Assembly: GCA_903868455.1 (NCBI GenBank)
Contig: CAIPVK010000125.1
Span: forward strand, 1-7,124
Direction of reading: 5' to 3'
Source: an uncultured Opitutia bacterium
GTDB taxonomy: Bacteria; Verrucomicrobiota; Verrucomicrobiia; Opitutales; UBA953
Length of the DNA: 7,124 nucleotides
Part shown: piece by piece, positions 6,003 to 7,124 of the stretch
Layout of the letters: every line of letters starts with the position of its first letter
Position numbering within the stretch: the stretch's first letter is position 1
The notes under the pieces: generated by a model
What the model saw: the letters and a program-made list of their open reading frames with translations, nothing else
Databases searched by the model: none
What the model was told of the DNA's origin: nothing
Made by a program: the position numbers and the translations under genes

Positions 6003-7124
6003 GCGGCTCGGGTCGACCAACCTTCCGTCGATGCGGACGGGTTGGTCGCCTCGCGGGAGGGCGATGAGCAGGTCCTCCCTCGCCTCCAGCTTCTCGCCGT
6101 CGGTCCTGAGGGTGATGCGGATAATCGCGCCGTTGTCCGTCGCCGTCGCCACCTGGGCGGCGTTCTCGTAGCTCTTCGCCACCACGCGCTCCTTGGAGAA
6201 GTCGGGCTTGTCCGCATCCGGCCGCATGGGCGAGGTCGCGCGATCGAACGTGTCGGCGTTGTCGATGACGTAGCCCTGCCAGGCCGAGCGCTCCAGCTGC
6301 CAACCCCGCAGGACGCGCACGCTCACCGGCTTACGGGGCGCGGGGTCCTTGCGGATCTCGACCAGCCCGGCCCGGCCGTCGGGCAGGACGGCGATCTCGG
6401 CGATCAGGTCGCCGTGTTGGCGGAGATCCTCCCACTTGCGCCCCTCGCCCTCGGGCACGAAGAAGGCCTCGATGCCGAAGCGCATCCTGCTGTAGCCGTT
6501 TGTCCGCCCCTTCAGGAAGGGGCCCTCGGTCGGCGGTCGTAGGCTGACGGCGCCGGCGCGAACGGCGTAGCCGCCCTTGTCGAGCTTGAGGGGCAGGTAG
6601 ACGACGGTGTCCTCGGGGGGCGTGTTGCTCGTGCCGCCCAGCTCCTTGGCCACGGCGTCGAGCTCCTCGCCCTGCTCGTCGCTGAAGGCGTAGCTCAGGA
6701 TCACGTAGTCCCCGCGCATCCAGTCGCGGGGATCCACCGGCTCGCAGCGCACGACGAAGCGCCGGCCGTCCCGCAGCGGCTCGCCGTGGTGCCAGACCAT
6801 CCAGCCGATGACCGCCAACTGGGCGAGGTGGGTGGCGACGACGAGCGGCAGGGCCCGCGCGAGCAGCCAGTCTGCCGGACGGCCCAGGGGGTCGGCGGCG
6901 AGCTCGGGCAGGCGCTCCGCGACGCGCTCGGCGCGCCGGTCGCGCCAGACCTTGGCGAGGGCGAAGAGACCCACGCCGATGACGGCGAAGATCGCCGCCA
7001 TGCCGAGATAGCCGAGGGCCTCGTGGACGTCGCTGTAGCGCCAGCCGAGCCAGACGAAGAAGAGCGCCGCGCCGTAGACATAGGGCCGCAGGCGGCCCTC
7101 CGCGAGGCCGAGCTGGAGGAGGTA
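6000..7124 (-). CDS. GDYXXLXY-domain membrane protein, N-terminus cut by window edge
   Basis: The minus-strand frame is open from the right edge to TGA at 6002-6000, giving 374 visible residues. An internal ATG at 7001 is unlikely to be the start, because the 41 codons before it encode a further hydrophobic segment. Numbered from the edge, three membrane helices are likely: about 15-28 (YVYGAALFFVWLGW), 38-58 (with AAIFAVIGVGLFALA) and 91-111 (with ALPLVVATHLAQLAVIGWMVW). The GDYXXLXY domain follows: CEPVDPRDWMRGDYVILSY ends at 145, with the signature GDYVILSY at 138-145, and GIEAFFVPEGEGR at 217-229 is the second family block. Because the domain follows the last helix, it should sit on one face of the membrane. 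The upstream helices suggest fusion to a multi-pass region like DUF2157/DUF4401, which is often encoded next to such domains. After about residue 262 there is a tail of roughly 110 residues that I do not recognise. The family function is unknown to me. The gene converges on the heme protein with 9 bp between stops. Confidence 0.85.
   Translation of the reverse strand, partial: YLLQLGLAEGRLRPYVYGAALFFVWLGWRYSDVHEALGYLGMAAIFAVIGVGLFALAKVWRDRRAERVAERLPELAADPLGRPADWLLARALPLVVATHLAQLAVIGWMVWHHGEPLRDGRRFVVRCEPVDPRDWMRGDYVILSYAFSDEQGEELDAVAKELGGTSNTPPEDTVVYLPLKLDKGGYAVRAGAVSLRPPTEGPFLKGRTNGYSRMRFGIEAFFVPEGEGRKWEDLRQHGDLIAEIAVLPDGRAGLVEIRKDPAPRKPVSVRVLRGWQLERSAWQGYVIDNADTFDRATSPMRPDADKPDFSKERVVAKSYENAAQVATATDNGAIIRITLRTDGEKLEAREDLLIALPRGDQPVRIDGRLVDPSR
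6014..6048 (+). terminator. Bulged 13-bp hairpin just past the heme-protein stop, inside the convergent gene
   Basis: The outer arms CGACCAAC (6014-6021) and GTTGGTCG (6041-6048) pair perfectly. A 3-base bulge (6022-6024) follows on the left, then inner arms CCGTC (6025-6029) and GACGG (6036-6040) around a 6-base loop. This is the strongest inverted repeat I noticed in the window, starting 24 bases after the heme-protein stop. It may terminate or protect the plus-strand transcript. It also encodes residues near the C-terminus of the minus-strand protein, and no T-tract follows, so the call is tentative. Confidence 0.3.

Noticed and set aside
1..7124. CRISPR arrays, tRNA/rRNA genes, insertion sequences, phage or defence genes
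   Set aside because: I saw no regularly spaced direct repeats, tRNA-like cloverleaf, transposase motifs or terminal repeats; composition is uniform and coding density is high.

Overview
The window comes from a very GC-rich bacterial chromosome (strong C/G preference at third codon positions throughout). The best indicator of lineage is the large gene at 2073-5990. It encodes a secreted protein with a 'PVC-type' beta-propeller, a HEAT-repeat region and a C-terminal CxxCH heme domain, an architecture known mainly from Planctomycetota and Verrucomicrobiota. The lack of recognisable Shine-Dalgarno sequences at the starts fits such a host. Planctomycetota is my first guess and Verrucomicrobiota the alternative; this is inference from gene content, not a phylogenetic placement.

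Layout. Positions 1-974 (minus strand) hold most of tsaD, the tRNA N6-threonylcarbamoyladenosine (t6A) transferase, cut at its C-terminus by the window edge. A 90-bp divergent intergenic region with two overlapping inverted repeats separates it from a MidA/NDUFAF7-type methyltransferase (1065-2036, plus). After 36 bp, and in the same reading frame, comes the 1305-residue PVC-type heme protein (2073-5990, plus). It converges on a minus-strand membrane protein gene of the GDYXXLXY family (6000-7124), which is cut at its N-terminus by the right edge. The two convergent stop codons lie inside a single perfect 15-bp palindrome, and a stronger bulged hairpin lies 24 bp beyond the heme-protein stop.

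How the genes relate. tsaD is a housekeeping tRNA-modification gene. The methyltransferase and heme-protein genes are co-directional and close enough to be co-transcribed, though nothing in their families ties them functionally. The heme protein should be exported and act outside the cytoplasmic membrane, probably in electron transfer or oxidation of an unknown substrate. Its N-terminal module resembles one found beside GH32 fructan/sucrose hydrolases, which hints at a carbohydrate. The membrane protein has no established function. I see no mobile elements, CRISPR arrays, tRNA/rRNA genes or defence systems. The most unusual points are the N-terminal module on the heme protein, the degenerate and shortened SAM-binding region of the methyltransferase, and the inverted-repeat structures at the divergent and convergent gene junctions.
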